A DNA stretch of 64,000 nucleotides from OMPR01 sp965183835 (lineage in GTDB: Bacteria > Pseudomonadota > Alphaproteobacteria > Rhodobacterales > Rhodobacteraceae). This document shows positions 15,480-24,676 of this stretch, piece after piece (position 1 is the first letter of the stretch; each line of letters opens with the position of its first letter). The stretch is taken from contig CBCYME010000017.1 in NCBI GenBank assembly GCA_965183835.1, positions 1 to 64,000 on the forward strand, in the 5' to 3' direction. The notes below the pieces were generated by a model. That model worked only from the letters and a program-made list of their open reading frames with translations, was not told where the DNA came from and did no database searches. Made by a program: the position numbers and the translations under genes.

Positions 15480-16202
15480 ATGACTGCTATGTTGGATTTC
15501 AAAGATGTCGAACTGTACTATGACCATGTTTATGCGCTGAAAGGGGTCTCGCTCAGCGTGACGCAAGGCGAAACTGTGGCGCTGATCGGGGCCAATGGCG
15601 CGGGCAAGTCGTCGATCCTGCGTGCCATCACGGGGCTGGCGAAACCTACGAGCGGCTCTGTCACATTTGAAGGGGCGCGTGTGGACGGCACCGATCCGTC
15701 TGCCATCGTCAAGCGCGGCATCGCCATGGTGCCCGAGGGGCGGCGTGTGTTCCCGTTCATGTCGGTCAAAGACAACCTGATGATGGGCGCCTTTACCCGC
15801 ACCGATAAGGCCGAGATTCAGGCCACGCTGGACAGCATTCTCACCCGTTTTCCCCGCCTCAAGGAACGGTATTCGCAGGCGGCGGGCACCTTGTCGGGGG
15901 GCGAGCAGCAGATGATGGTGATTGGGCGTGCGTTGATGGCCAAACCCAAGTTGTTGTTGCTGGATGAGCCCAGTCTTGGCATCGCGCCCAAGCTGGTGCA
16001 GGACATCGCCCGTTCTATCGTCGCCATCAACCGCGATGAGGGGGTTTCTGTGTTACTGGTCGAACAGAACTCGCGCATGGCGCTGAGCATTTCGCACCGC
16101 GCCTATGCCATGGCGACGGGCAATGTTGTTATCGAAGGCAATTCCAAAGAGCTGTTGCACGACGACCGGATCAAGGCCGCCTATCTTGGCGGTGAGGTGT
16201 GA
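15480..16202 (+). CDS. livF: Branched-chain/amide ABC transporter ATPase, LivF type
   Basis: The second ATPase, 240 residues, with Walker A GANGAGKSS (about residue 37), the LivF-specific AMVPEGRRVFPFMSV stretch (about 82-96), signature LSGGEQQMM (about 139) and Walker B LLLDEPSLGIAPKL (about 158). Length and motif order are standard. It lies in the operon between livG and the racemase-like gene (6-base gap), so all are co-transcribed. Confidence 0.93.
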   Translation: MTAMLDFKDVELYYDHVYALKGVSLSVTQGETVALIGANGAGKSSILRAITGLAKPTSGSVTFEGARVDGTDPSAIVKRGIAMVPEGRRVFPFMSVKDNLMMGAFTRTDKAEIQATLDSILTRFPRLKERYSQAAGTLSGGEQQMMVIGRALMAKPKLLLLDEPSLGIAPKLVQDIARSIVAINRDEGVSVLLVEQNSRMALSISHRAYAMATGNVVIEGNSKELLHDDRIKAAYLGGEV

Positions 16203-16208
16203 TTTGAC

Positions 16209-16892
16209 ATGAAAATTCTGATTATCAACCCCAACACGACCGCCTCTATGACTGACAAAATCGCGACGGCGGCGCGCGCTGTTGCCCGCCCCGACACAGA
16301 GATTGTGGCCGCCAGTTCACAAGACGGCCCCGCCAGCATTCAGGGCTTTTTGGATGTCGCAACCTGTGTGCCTGGATTGCTGAACGAAGTCGCGCAGCAC
16401 ACGGACGTCGAGGCCATCGTCATCGCCTGTTTTGACGACACCGGCCTTGATGCGGTGCGCACATTGGTCCCCGTTCCCGTTCTTGGCATTGGGGAGGCTG
16501 CGTATCATGCGGCCAGTATGGTCGCGAACAAATTCAGCGTGATCACAACCCTGTCGCGGTCGGTGCCGGGTCTGGAAAACAATCTTTTGCGGTATGGGCT
16601 TGCCCAGAAATGCGCCCGTGTGCGCGCAACTGAAATCCCGGTGCTCAAGCTTGAAGAGGGCGACCCGGCGACGCTGGACAAAATTCGGTCAGAAATTGCG
16701 GTGGCGATAGTACAGGACCAAGCCGAAGCAATTGTTCTTGGATGCGCTGGTATGGCCGATCTGATGGCGGACCTGAGTGCCGAGTTTGGTTTGCCTGTCA
16801 TCGATGGGGTGGCTGCGGGTATCACATTTGCAGAGGCGTTGGTGCGCAACAAGCTTAGCACCTCGAAAATCGGCGCGTATTCCAACACTTAG
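16209..16892 (+). CDS. Asp/Glu/hydantoin racemase family protein
   Basis: A 227-residue cytosolic enzyme of the aspartate/glutamate-hydantoin racemase superfamily. It begins MKILIINPNTTASMT, the usual opening of hydantoin racemases, and carries the two catalytic cysteines used for proton abstraction from opposite faces: IACFDDTGLD (about residue 76) and LGCAGMADLM (about residue 181). It is the last gene of the transporter operon, and a terminator follows at 17028. The context (HAAT importer plus racemase plus GntR regulator) points to uptake and isomerisation of a hydantoin, an allantoin-like ureide or a related amide. No hydantoinase or carbamoylase is in view. Confidence 0.87.
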   Translation: MKILIINPNTTASMTDKIATAARAVARPDTEIVAASSQDGPASIQGFLDVATCVPGLLNEVAQHTDVEAIVIACFDDTGLDAVRTLVPVPVLGIGEAAYHAASMVANKFSVITTLSRSVPGLENNLLRYGLAQKCARVRATEIPVLKLEEGDPATLDKIRSEIAVAIVQDQAEAIVLGCAGMADLMADLSAEFGLPVIDGVAAGITFAEALVRNKLSTSKIGAYSNT

Positions 16893-17027
16893 AGCCGGTG
16901 CCGTGGGGTTGGGTAACTGATCAGATTTGACGGCTGGCGGTCGCCTTGAGGCGTTCAAAAATGGGATTGTGAGGCAGTCGCAACACGGTCCCGTTTTGCC
17001 GACACGCAGCCTGGCCGGGATAAAGAA

Positions 17028-17061
17028 GCATCGTGGATGACGGTCCACGATGCCCCTTTTT
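17028..17061 (+). terminator. Rho-independent terminator of the transporter-racemase operon
   Basis: GCATCGTGGA and TCCACGATGC form a perfect 10-bp stem with a 6-base loop, followed by CCCTTTTT. It sits 135 bases after the racemase stop and just beyond the end of the convergent sulfatase gene. Confidence 0.85.
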
Positions 17062-17085
17062 GTTTGTAGTGTGCGCGCTGAAAAC

Positions 17086-18621
17086 TCAGCCGCCCTGATT
17101 GCGTTGCAGGTTTGTCAGCACCTGATCAATCGAGAAGCTGGCGGGTTCCTGACGCGGTGGGTAGTCGATGAAGGTTTCGAGGAACTTGCCCACAAAGACC
17201 TGTGCCGGGACCAGCAGGTACAGGCGTTCAAACCGCCATTGGACATAGGCCGCGGCCTCTTCCTGTGCGCGTTCAAACGGATCGCTGTAGAGGTCGATCA
17301 GTTTTGGCACCCGCAGCGGGACAAAGGGTTCTTCCCAGACATCGAAGCCTTCGGCGCGTTGTTCAGCAAAGACCAGTTTCCAGCGGCCATAGCGCAGATT
17401 CACCAGATCGCCGCCATCAGAGAAGTAAAAGAACTCTTTGCGCGGTCCCTCGTCTGTTTCGCCTTTGAAGTAGGGCATGAAGTCATAGCCATCGAGGTGG
17501 ACCCCTTCGTTGCCCTCGCCGAATTGAGATCCGGTGAGCATCTTTTCCTTCATGTCAGGATCACCCGAGGCCGACATGAAGGTGGGGAACCAATCGAGGT
17601 GGCTGATGATCTGGTTGGACTTGCGCCCCGGTTCAATGACACCGGGCCATTTGATCATCATTGGAACGCGATAGCCGCCTTCCCAATTGTCGTTCTTTTC
17701 GCCCTTGAAGGGCGTGGTGCCGCCATCGGGCCACGAGAACACCTCGGCTCCGTTGTCGGTGGAATACATCACCACGGTATTGTCGGCGATGCCCAGCTCT
17801 TCGAGCTTATCGAGCATTTCGCCCACCATGCCGTCATGTTCAACCATGCCATCGGGGTAAATGCCCAGACCTGTCACGCCTTCGCTTTCGGGTTTCAGGT
17901 GTGTGTTGATGTGCATTCGGGTGGTGTTGTACCACAGGAAGAAGGGTTTATCCTGTTCGACCGCACGTCCCATAAAGTCGATGGCGCCTGCGGTGACCTC
18001 TTCGTCGATGGTTTCCATCCGCTTGCGGGTCAGCGGTCCGGTGTCTTCGACCGTGCCATCAGACGAGGATTTAATCACCCCGCGCGGACCGAAGTTTTTG
18101 CGAAACTCGGGGTCTGTGGGATAGTCGACGCTTTCGGGTTCTTCCTCGGCATTCAAGTGGTAGAGATTGCCAAAGAATTCATCAAAGCCGTGGTTCGTCG
18201 GCAGATGTTCATCCCGGTCGCCCAAATGATTCTTACCGTATTGGCCGGTCATGTACCCTTTGGATTTCATGTATTCGGCGATGGTCGGATCTTTCTCAGA
18301 CATCCCCTCTTTGGCGCCGGGCAGACCCACCTTGAGCAGGCCGGTGCGAAAGCCGCTTTGCCCCGTCACAAAGGAGGCGCGCCCGGCGGTGCAGGATTGT
18401 TCACCGTAACCGTGGGTGAACAGCATGCCTTCGTTGGCGATACGGTCAATGTTGGGGGTTTCATAGCCCATCATGCCCTGATTGTAGGCCGAGATGTTCC
18501 AGAGCCCGACGTCATCGCCCCAAATGATCAGGTAATTCATCGGTTTGTCCTGGGCCATTGCGGGCACAGCACAGGCCAGCCCTAACACGCTGGCGAGCAT
18601 CGTTCGTTTAAAGTGTTTCAT
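17086..18621 (-). CDS. Exported sulfatase (arylsulfatase family)
   Basis: A 511-residue sulfatase that removes sulfate from an ester substrate in the periplasm or outside. It has a Sec signal (MKHFKRTMLASVLGLACAV, cleavage near AMA-QD). The metal site WGDDVG is at about residue 34. The active-site motif is QSCTAGRASF around residue 76: the cysteine to be converted to formylglycine lies in CxAxR rather than the classic CxPxR, a variant seen in many bacterial arylsulfatases. The second half holds the metal ligands STDNGAEVFSW near residue 293, and the C-terminus is rich in aromatic residues. It is monocistronic, convergent with the liv operon and divergent from cobS. Its natural substrate (algal sulfate esters would fit a marine organism) is inference. 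Confidence 0.9.
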   Translation of the reverse strand: MKHFKRTMLASVLGLACAVPAMAQDKPMNYLIIWGDDVGLWNISAYNQGMMGYETPNIDRIANEGMLFTHGYGEQSCTAGRASFVTGQSGFRTGLLKVGLPGAKEGMSEKDPTIAEYMKSKGYMTGQYGKNHLGDRDEHLPTNHGFDEFFGNLYHLNAEEEPESVDYPTDPEFRKNFGPRGVIKSSSDGTVEDTGPLTRKRMETIDEEVTAGAIDFMGRAVEQDKPFFLWYNTTRMHINTHLKPESEGVTGLGIYPDGMVEHDGMVGEMLDKLEELGIADNTVVMYSTDNGAEVFSWPDGGTTPFKGEKNDNWEGGYRVPMMIKWPGVIEPGRKSNQIISHLDWFPTFMSASGDPDMKEKMLTGSQFGEGNEGVHLDGYDFMPYFKGETDEGPRKEFFYFSDGGDLVNLRYGRWKLVFAEQRAEGFDVWEEPFVPLRVPKLIDLYSDPFERAQEEAAAYVQWRFERLYLLVPAQVFVGKFLETFIDYPPRQEPASFSIDQVLTNLQRNQGG

Positions 18622-18943
18622 TCCAGGTATTTCACTCCCTCAAAAATTGAGTTCGAAATCTGGGCCGGTCGTATCGTGCAAAAGCCACGGCCCGGTTCAA
18701 TGGGAACACTATATCCACGAATGACGCGCATGAGAGAAAAATCTCAACCGTTGGAACAGCTGAGCGGAAAACCCTCAAGTGGCGGAATTTTCACCCTAGA
18801 CGCGGTTTGATAAGTCCAGTTTGCCCCCTTTTACAGAGACAGCCGGTTTGGAACGCCCGGTTCCCCTTGCTCTTGGACAAAAGATGTTGCACCACATGCG
18901 GGTTCAGACCCCGCATTTGGGGCAGAGGATAAGGGCGAGAAGC
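18622..18943. other. Intergenic region between the divergent sulfatase and cobS genes
   Basis: About 320 bases must hold both promoters. I see no convincing coding frame, no strong hairpin and no B12-riboswitch-like box. An in-frame extension of cobS upstream to 18821 is open but does not resemble the family. Confidence 0.4.
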
Positions 18944-19930
18944 ATGACCGACGGATCGATCGATAGTAACGCAAAACCCACCGAAGAGATCTCGGTCCGT
19001 GAGGTGTTTGGCATTGACACAAATATGACCATCAAGGGTTTCGCGGAGCGTTCCGACCGTGTGCCTGAGATCGATCATACGTACAAATTTGACGCCGACA
19101 CCACGATGGCGATCTTGGCGGGTTTCTCGCACAACCGCCGCGTCATGGTGCAGGGTTACCACGGCACGGGTAAATCGACCCACATCGAACAAGTTGCGGC
19201 GCGCCTGAACTGGCCATCGGTTCGTGTGAACCTTGATAGCCACATTTCCCGGATCGACCTGATCGGTAAAGACGCGATCAAACTGCGAGATGGTGTTCAG
19301 GTGACCGAATTCCACGAGGGCATCCTGCCGTGGGCGCTGCGCAACCCTGTTGCGATCGTGTTTGATGAATATGATGCGGGCCGTGCGGACGTGATGTTCG
19401 TGATCCAGCGTGTTCTGGAGCATGACGGCAAGCTGACCCTGATGGATCAGAACGAAATCATCACGCCGAACCCGAACTTCCGTCTGTTTGCCACGGCCAA
19501 CACCGTTGGTTTGGGCGATACAACCGGTCTGTACCACGGCACCCAGCAGATCAACCAAGCCCAGATGGACCGTTGGTCGCTGGTCGCAACGTTGAACTAT
19601 CTGAGCCATGATGCGGAAACCATGATCGTTCTGTCCAAGGCACCGCATTACAACACCGCCGAGGGTCGCAAGATCGTGGGCCAGATGGTGACGGTTGCGG
19701 ATCTGACGCGGACTGCGTTCATGAATGGCGATCTGTCGACCGTCATGTCACCCCGGACCGTGATCAACTGGGCGCAAAACGCCGAGATCTTCCGCGATGT
19801 GGGCTATGCGTTCCGTCTGTCATTCCTGAACAAATGTGACGAGCTGGAGCGCCAGACCGTTGCTGAGTTCTATCAGCGGTGTTTCGATCAGGAACTGCCT
19901 GAAAGTGCCGCAAGCACGAGCATGGGGTGA
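18944..19930 (+). CDS. cobS: Cobaltochelatase AAA+ subunit CobS
   Basis: The AAA+ ATPase of the aerobic three-subunit cobaltochelatase, which with CobT drives CobN to insert cobalt into hydrogenobyrinate a,c-diamide in the cytoplasm. Walker A GYHGTGKST lies near residue 69 and Walker B IVFDEYDAG near residue 124. Sensor and arginine-finger regions follow (LFATANTVGLGDTTGLYHGT). I use the ATG at 18944, which gives 328 residues, the normal CobS length. The frame is open to 18821, but those 41 residues look like intergenic translation. Its TGA overlaps the GTG start of the small gene that separates it from cobT. Confidence 0.94.
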   Translation: MTDGSIDSNAKPTEEISVREVFGIDTNMTIKGFAERSDRVPEIDHTYKFDADTTMAILAGFSHNRRVMVQGYHGTGKSTHIEQVAARLNWPSVRVNLDSHISRIDLIGKDAIKLRDGVQVTEFHEGILPWALRNPVAIVFDEYDAGRADVMFVIQRVLEHDGKLTLMDQNEIITPNPNFRLFATANTVGLGDTTGLYHGTQQINQAQMDRWSLVATLNYLSHDAETMIVLSKAPHYNTAEGRKIVGQMVTVADLTRTAFMNGDLSTVMSPRTVINWAQNAEIFRDVGYAFRLSFLNKCDELERQTVAEFYQRCFDQELPESAASTSMG

Positions 19931-20373
19931 CGATCAAAGGGCTCATATTAGCTTTTGCCCTTTTACCATTTGGGGCTCTGTCTACCAATGCAGCGACAGA
20001 GCCTAAAGCTTTGCCTCCAAGTGGGATCCTCCCTATCAAAGAAAGCTTCCTGCGGAACGACAAGACATTCTTGATCCGCAGGTGTTACTCTTTCACGATG
20101 GCGATAACAGCGTATCAGCAAATTATGAGATCGAATCCGGTCCATGGCCGCAATCCAAATGCGGGTCAGAGTTTGAACTGGGTCTCTGTTTCGGGTTCAT
20201 TTGAAAAGTTTTCGGATGATGCACTCGACGCAAAGATAGACGACCCCCTAATGTTTATGGGGCAGTACATGGACGCATTTGGACCAATCGAAGTGCCGAC
20301 CAGCATTATTGAGACGCCCTTGTACATCTCGGACAAGGATACGTGCCTAGACGAAAATGGGAATGGCCAATGA
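19927..20373 (+). CDS. Unknown small exported protein encoded between cobS and cobT
   Basis: A 148-residue frame starting at a GTG that overlaps the cobS stop (GTGA) and ending in an ATGA overlap with the cobT start. Both junctions are therefore translationally coupled and the frame is probably real. The N-terminus looks like a Sec signal (MTIKGLILAFALLPFGALST, then NAATEP). The mature part has two cysteines (RRCYSF and KDTCLDE) and no family I recognise. It is visibly AT-richer than cobS and cobT, which are normally adjacent, so it may be a late insertion. An exported product sitting inside a cytoplasmic chelatase operon is odd. Function unknown. Confidence 0.6.
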   Translation: MTIKGLILAFALLPFGALSTNAATEPKALPPSGILPIKESFLRNDKTFLIRRCYSFTMAITAYQQIMRSNPVHGRNPNAGQSLNWVSVSGSFEKFSDDALDAKIDDPLMFMGQYMDAFGPIEVPTSIIETPLYISDKDTCLDENGNGQ

Positions 20374-22247
20374 AAAAACCCAACGACAACCCCGCCGATC
20401 CGTTCAAGAAAGCCTTGGCCGAAGCGACCAAGGTGATGGCCAATGATCCCGAGCTGAGCGTCAGCTATACGGTTGATCCCTCGGGGGTGTCTGGCGATTC
20501 CATGCGCTTGCCGCAGGTGTCGCGCCGGATGACCCGTGACGAGGTTCTGTTGGCGCGCGGCACGGCGGACGCTTTGGCGTTGCAACGCAAGTACCACAAT
20601 GAACAGACGCACAACCGCTATGCCCCTCCCGGTGACATGGCGCGTGATCTCTATGAGGCGATGGAAACCGCCCGGTGCGAGGCGATGGGTGCGCGCGATA
20701 TGCCCGGCACCGCCAGCAACATCGACGTGAAAATCACCCACGAGGCGCTGCGTCGGGGCTATGATCAGGTCAAGCAGCCCTCTGAGGCGCCGCTGCCCGT
20801 CGCAGCCGGGTATCTGATCCGTCATCTGGCCACGGGGCGTGATTTGCCGCGCGGGGCGGATAACGTGATGAACCTGTGGCGTGGGTTTATCGAAGAGCAG
20901 GCCGGCGGCACGCTGGAAAACCTGCAGGATATCCTGAACGATCAGGCTGAGTTTGCCAAATTCGCCCGTCAGGTCATTGATGATCTGGGCTATGGCGACC
21001 AGTTGGGCGAAGACCCCGACGAGCTGGACGAAGATCAGCAGGACGAGGCCGAAGACGACGCCGAAGAGCAGCCCGATCCCGATAGCACCGGGGATGATCA
21101 GCAAGACGATCAGGACGCGGATGCCAACCCTGAGCAATCACAGGAAGAGCAGCAGGATCAGCAGCAGGCCCAAGTCTCGATGGATGAGATGGCCGATCAG
21201 GAGATGGGCGAGGAGACCGAAATGCCCGAGGGTGAGGCCCCGATGGAGCCCCCTGCCCCGGCGCCTGTGTCTGATGCCGATCCTGAGTATGCGGTTTATC
21301 TGGGCGAGCATGACGAAGAGATTGCCGCCGAGGATCTGGCGGAACCTGCGGAACTGGAACGCCTGCGGGCCTATCTGGATCAACAGCTTGAGCCGTTGAA
21401 GGGCGCAGTGTCGCGTCTGGCCAACAAGTTGCAGCGCCGCTTGCAGGCGCAGCAGAACCGGTCTTGGGAATTCGATCAGGAAGAGGGTATCTTGGATGCC
21501 GGGCGTCTGGCGCGGGTTGTTGCCAACCCAACCACCCCGCTGAGTTTCAAGATCGAGCGCGACACGGAATTCCGCGACACGGTTGTGACGCTGCTGCTGG
21601 ATAACTCTGGCTCGATGCGGGGTCGTCCGATCTCGATTGCGGCGATTTGTGCGGATGTTCTGGCGCGCACGCTGGAGCGGTGCAACGTCAAGGTCGAGAT
21701 CCTGGGCTTTACCACGCGGGCGTGGAAAGGCGGACAAGCGCGTGAGGCGTGGCTGAACGATGGCCGTCCACAAACGCCGGGCCGTCTGAACGATCTGCGT
21801 CACATCATCTATAAGCGCGCCGATGCGCCATGGCGTCGGGTGCGGCCTAATCTGGGTCTGATGATGAAAGAGGGCCTGTTGAAGGAAAACATCGACGGTG
21901 AGGCGCTGGAATGGGCGCACCGCAGGATGATTGCGCGTCAGGAACAGCGCAAGATTCTGATGGTGATTTCCGATGGTGCGCCGGTCGATGACTCCACCCT
22001 GTCGGTGAACCCGGCCAACTATCTGGAAAAGCACCTGCGCGATGTGATCGCCATGGTCGAAAAGCGCAAACAGGTAGAGCTGTTGGCGATTGGGATCGGC
22101 CACGACGTGACCCGCTATTATGACCGCGCGGTGACGATTACGGATGTGGAACAGCTGGCCGGTGCGATGACCGAGCAGTTGGCGGCCTTGTTCGACAGCG
22201 ACCCGCGCGCCCGTGCGCGTGTAATGGGGATGCGCAACGTCGGCTGA
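20370..22247 (+). CDS. cobT: Cobaltochelatase subunit CobT
   Basis: The 625-residue partner of CobS in the aerobic cobaltochelatase. Residues 1-200 are the CobT-specific region (DPFKKALAEATKVMANDP). Residues about 205-300 form a very acidic, Asp/Glu/Gln-rich linker, as is usual for CobT and for magnesium-chelatase D subunits. The C-terminus from about 390 is a von Willebrand A domain with the MIDAS motif LLLDNSGSMRG near residue 408. I start at the ATG at 20370, which overlaps the previous stop and gives MKKPNDNPADPF, the family N-terminus. An earlier in-frame ATG at 20343 lies inside the upstream gene. A terminator follows 26 bases after the stop. CobN is not in the window. Confidence 0.94.
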   Translation: MKKPNDNPADPFKKALAEATKVMANDPELSVSYTVDPSGVSGDSMRLPQVSRRMTRDEVLLARGTADALALQRKYHNEQTHNRYAPPGDMARDLYEAMETARCEAMGARDMPGTASNIDVKITHEALRRGYDQVKQPSEAPLPVAAGYLIRHLATGRDLPRGADNVMNLWRGFIEEQAGGTLENLQDILNDQAEFAKFARQVIDDLGYGDQLGEDPDELDEDQQDEAEDDAEEQPDPDSTGDDQQDDQDADANPEQSQEEQQDQQQAQVSMDEMADQEMGEETEMPEGEAPMEPPAPAPVSDADPEYAVYLGEHDEEIAAEDLAEPAELERLRAYLDQQLEPLKGAVSRLANKLQRRLQAQQNRSWEFDQEEGILDAGRLARVVANPTTPLSFKIERDTEFRDTVVTLLLDNSGSMRGRPISIAAICADVLARTLERCNVKVEILGFTTRAWKGGQAREAWLNDGRPQTPGRLNDLRHIIYKRADAPWRRVRPNLGLMMKEGLLKENIDGEALEWAHRRMIARQEQRKILMVISDGAPVDDSTLSVNPANYLEKHLRDVIAMVEKRKQVELLAIGIGHDVTRYYDRAVTITDVEQLAGAMTEQLAALFDSDPRARARVMGMRNVG

Positions 22248-22273
22248 TCGTTGGATCAGTTTGGAGATTTAGA

Positions 22274-22305
22274 AACGGCTCGCATGTTTGCGGGCCGTTT
22301 TTTTT
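22274..22305 (+). terminator. Rho-independent terminator after cobT
   Basis: AACGGCTCGC and GCGGGCCGTT form a 10-bp stem (one wobble) with loop ATGTTT, running straight into eight T residues. Confidence 0.9.
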
Positions 22306-22407
22306 GTGGTCCCTGCTTTTGGGATTGCGTGATTATCCGGCTGGACATTTGCCAGCCTGCCGCCCACTTTTCGGCCAACACATCGCATTGCAAAAGACGA
22401 GGCCCGT

Positions 22408-24198
22408 ATGTTCCAGACCTTTGAAGTGACCGCACGCCCGGAACAGGGCCCCCCTCGGTTAGAGGCGTTGCGGGGTGAGTTGACGACTGAGGGCTTGGAC
22501 GGGTTCTTGATCCCGCGCGCAGATGCGCATCAGGGGGAATATGTCGCGGCGCATGATGAGCGGCTGAGCTGGTTGACCGGCTTTACCGGATCTGCCGGGT
22601 TTTGTGTGGCGCTGCGGGATATCGCGGGGGTGTTCATCGACGGGCGGTATCGGACGCAGGTCAAGGATCAGGTCGCGGATGTGTACACGCCGGTGCCATG
22701 GCCTGATGTGACGCTGACCGCGTGGTTAAAGACCCAACTGCCACAAGGCGGTCGTGTGGGCTTTGACCCGTGGCTGCACAGCGCGGGGCAGATCAAGGCG
22801 GCGCGGGCAGATCTGGACGGGACCGGGATCGAGCTGGTGGATTGCGCCAATCTGGTGGATCGGGTCTGGGCGGATCAACCGGCGCCTCCGATGGAACCGG
22901 CCAAGGCGCATCCGCTTGAATTTTCGGGCGAAAGTGCGGCTGACAAGTGTGCCCGGTTGGGGCGGGATCTACGCGAGGCGGGACATGCGGCTGCCGTGAT
23001 CACATTGCCGGATTCGATCATGTGGTTGTTGAATATTCGCGGTGCAGATATTCCGCGCAATCCCGTGGCGCATGGGTTTGCGATCCTGCATGCGGATGGG
23101 CAGGTTGATTTGTTTATGGACCCTTCGAAACTAGAGGGGTTGGGCGATCATTTAGGCGCAACGGTACGTGTGCATGCGCCAGATCAGTTTCTGGGCGCGG
23201 TTGAGGCGCTTGAGGGCAATGTACGGGTTGATATGGGCACGGTGCCAGACATCGTCGCAACCCAGCTGAGCGGGCGGATTGATGACGCAGGCGACCCCTG
23301 CGCGCTGCCCAAAGCGCGCAAGAACGCCGCCGAGATTGCAGGCTCAGCCGCGGCGCATCTGCGCGATGGGGCGGCCTTGGTCGAGGTGTTGGCGTGGCTG
23401 GATCAACAGCCTGTCGGCTCGATCAGTGAGACACAGGTCGTGTCGCATCTAGAGGCCTGTCGTCGGGTCGATAATGCCTTGCAGGACATCAGCTTTGAGA
23501 CCATTGCCGGGACCGGACCCAACGGCGCGATCATGCATTATCGCGTGACCGAGGAAACCGACAGCACCTTGCAGGATGGGCATTTGTTGGTGCTGGACAG
23601 TGGCGGCCAATATCTGGATGGCACCACGGATGTGACGCGTACCGTGGCGATTGGCGAAGTTGGCGATGCAGAAAAGCGCGCCTTTACCCGCGTTCTGAAA
23701 GGCATGATTTCCCTGTCGATGTTGCAATGGCCGGTTGGCTTGGCGGGGCGTGATATCGAATGCATCGCGCGTGCGCCGCTGTGGGCTGCGGGGCAGGATT
23801 TCAACCATGGGGTTGGCCATGGGGTTGGCGCCTATCTAAGCGTCCATGAGGGACCGCAACGGTTGGCGCGCACCAGTCACGTGCCGCTAGAGCCGGGCAT
23901 GATTTTGTCAAACGAACCGGGGTATTACCGTGAAGGGGCGTTTGGGATCCGCATCGAAAACCTTGTTGTGGTGCAAGAGGCCCCGACCTTGGCCGAAGCA
24001 GACCCGGAACGCGCCATGTTGAACTGGCAAACACTGACCTTTGCCCCCATTGACCGCCGGCTCATCGTCGTAGATACATTGACCTTCTCGGAGCGCAGCT
24101 GGCTGAATGACTATCATCGTCAGGTTGCGGAACACATCGGACCAAGGGTCGGCGCTGACACACGCATGTGGTTGGATGCCGCAACCGCTCCGATTTGA
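22408..24198 (+). CDS. M24 family Xaa-Pro aminopeptidase (PepP-like)
   Basis: A 596-residue cytosolic metallopeptidase that removes N-terminal residues preceding proline. Two creatinase-like N-terminal domains (to about residue 310) precede the pita-bread catalytic domain. The dinuclear-metal ligands can all be read: DSGGQYLDGTTDVTRT (two Asp, about residue 397), the His in HGVGHGVGAYLSVHEG (about 470), Glu in SNEPGYY (about 505) and Glu in IRIENLV (about 518). The length of about 600 is typical of the large eukaryotic-like APP1 form common in alphaproteobacteria. It lies alone downstream of the cobT terminator, with DUF427 64 bases further on. Confidence 0.92.
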   Translation: MFQTFEVTARPEQGPPRLEALRGELTTEGLDGFLIPRADAHQGEYVAAHDERLSWLTGFTGSAGFCVALRDIAGVFIDGRYRTQVKDQVADVYTPVPWPDVTLTAWLKTQLPQGGRVGFDPWLHSAGQIKAARADLDGTGIELVDCANLVDRVWADQPAPPMEPAKAHPLEFSGESAADKCARLGRDLREAGHAAAVITLPDSIMWLLNIRGADIPRNPVAHGFAILHADGQVDLFMDPSKLEGLGDHLGATVRVHAPDQFLGAVEALEGNVRVDMGTVPDIVATQLSGRIDDAGDPCALPKARKNAAEIAGSAAAHLRDGAALVEVLAWLDQQPVGSISETQVVSHLEACRRVDNALQDISFETIAGTGPNGAIMHYRVTEETDSTLQDGHLLVLDSGGQYLDGTTDVTRTVAIGEVGDAEKRAFTRVLKGMISLSMLQWPVGLAGRDIECIARAPLWAAGQDFNHGVGHGVGAYLSVHEGPQRLARTSHVPLEPGMILSNEPGYYREGAFGIRIENLVVVQEAPTLAEADPERAMLNWQTLTFAPIDRRLIVVDTLTFSERSWLNDYHRQVAEHIGPRVGADTRMWLDAATAPI

Positions 24199-24262
24199 CA
24201 CCGGGGTGTTACAGGACGGGGCGACAAGACAGCCCACGCGAATTGTTGGGGAAGGTATCGAA

Positions 24263-24607
24263 ATGACGGATCACATCAAGATTTACAAAGCAGACGGCAA
24301 ATGGGCTGTTCGTTCAGGCGGCGCAATTCTGGGCGAAAGTTCCAATGCGTTGGAGCTGCGGGAAGGCGATCTTGAACCGGTTATCTATTTTCCACGCGCA
24401 GACATCGCGATGGCGTTTTTGGATCAGTCCGACAAGACCAGCCATTGCCCGCACAAGGGCGATGCCACCTATTATTCGATCGTGAACATGTCATCCGTCA
24501 CCAAAGACGCGGTGTGGAGCTATGAGAACCCGATTGAGGCCGTCTCTGAGATCAAGGGCTACCTTGCCTTTGTCACCGGGGATTCGGTCAAGGTTGAGCG
24601 TCTGTAA
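24263..24607 (+). CDS. DUF427 domain protein
   Basis: A 114-residue protein that is entirely one DUF427 domain (VIYFPRADIAMAFLDQSDKT, then SHCPHKGDATYYSI, then VWSYENPIEAV). The domain is a small beta fold of unknown biochemical role, widespread in proteobacteria and actinobacteria. I use the ATG at 24263 because GGAAGG lies about 8 bases upstream. The frame is open to 24107, but that part overlaps the peptidase gene in another frame. A bidirectional terminator follows. Cytosolic, no signal peptide. Confidence 0.88.
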   Translation: MTDHIKIYKADGKWAVRSGGAILGESSNALELREGDLEPVIYFPRADIAMAFLDQSDKTSHCPHKGDATYYSIVNMSSVTKDAVWSYENPIEAVSEIKGYLAFVTGDSVKVERL

Positions 24608-24634
24608 GACGCGTTTACAGTATTGAGACGTTGC

Positions 24635-24665
24635 AAAGGGCCCCTCTTGTGGGGCCTTTTCTTTT
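24635..24665 (+). terminator. Terminator shared by DUF427 and the convergent ClC gene
   Basis: AAAGGGCCCC and GGGGCCTTTT pair over 10 bases (one G-U) around TCTTGT, followed by CTTTT. A-runs on the other side allow some function on the minus strand too. Confidence 0.85.
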
Positions 24666-24676
24666 GATAGCCGGGA

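Noticed and set aside
17050..18585. 511-codon open frame opposite the sulfatase
   Set aside because: Exact antisense shadow of a gene with clear catalytic motifs. The translated sequence has no domain.
17086..18621. Sulfatase inactive because CxPxR is absent
   Set aside because: CTAGR is a recurring functional variant in bacterial arylsulfatases, and the other metal ligands are intact.
18821..18943. 41-residue N-terminal extension of CobS
   Set aside because: It does not resemble CobS N-termini and would make the protein longer than the family. The ATG at 18944 gives the usual 328 residues.
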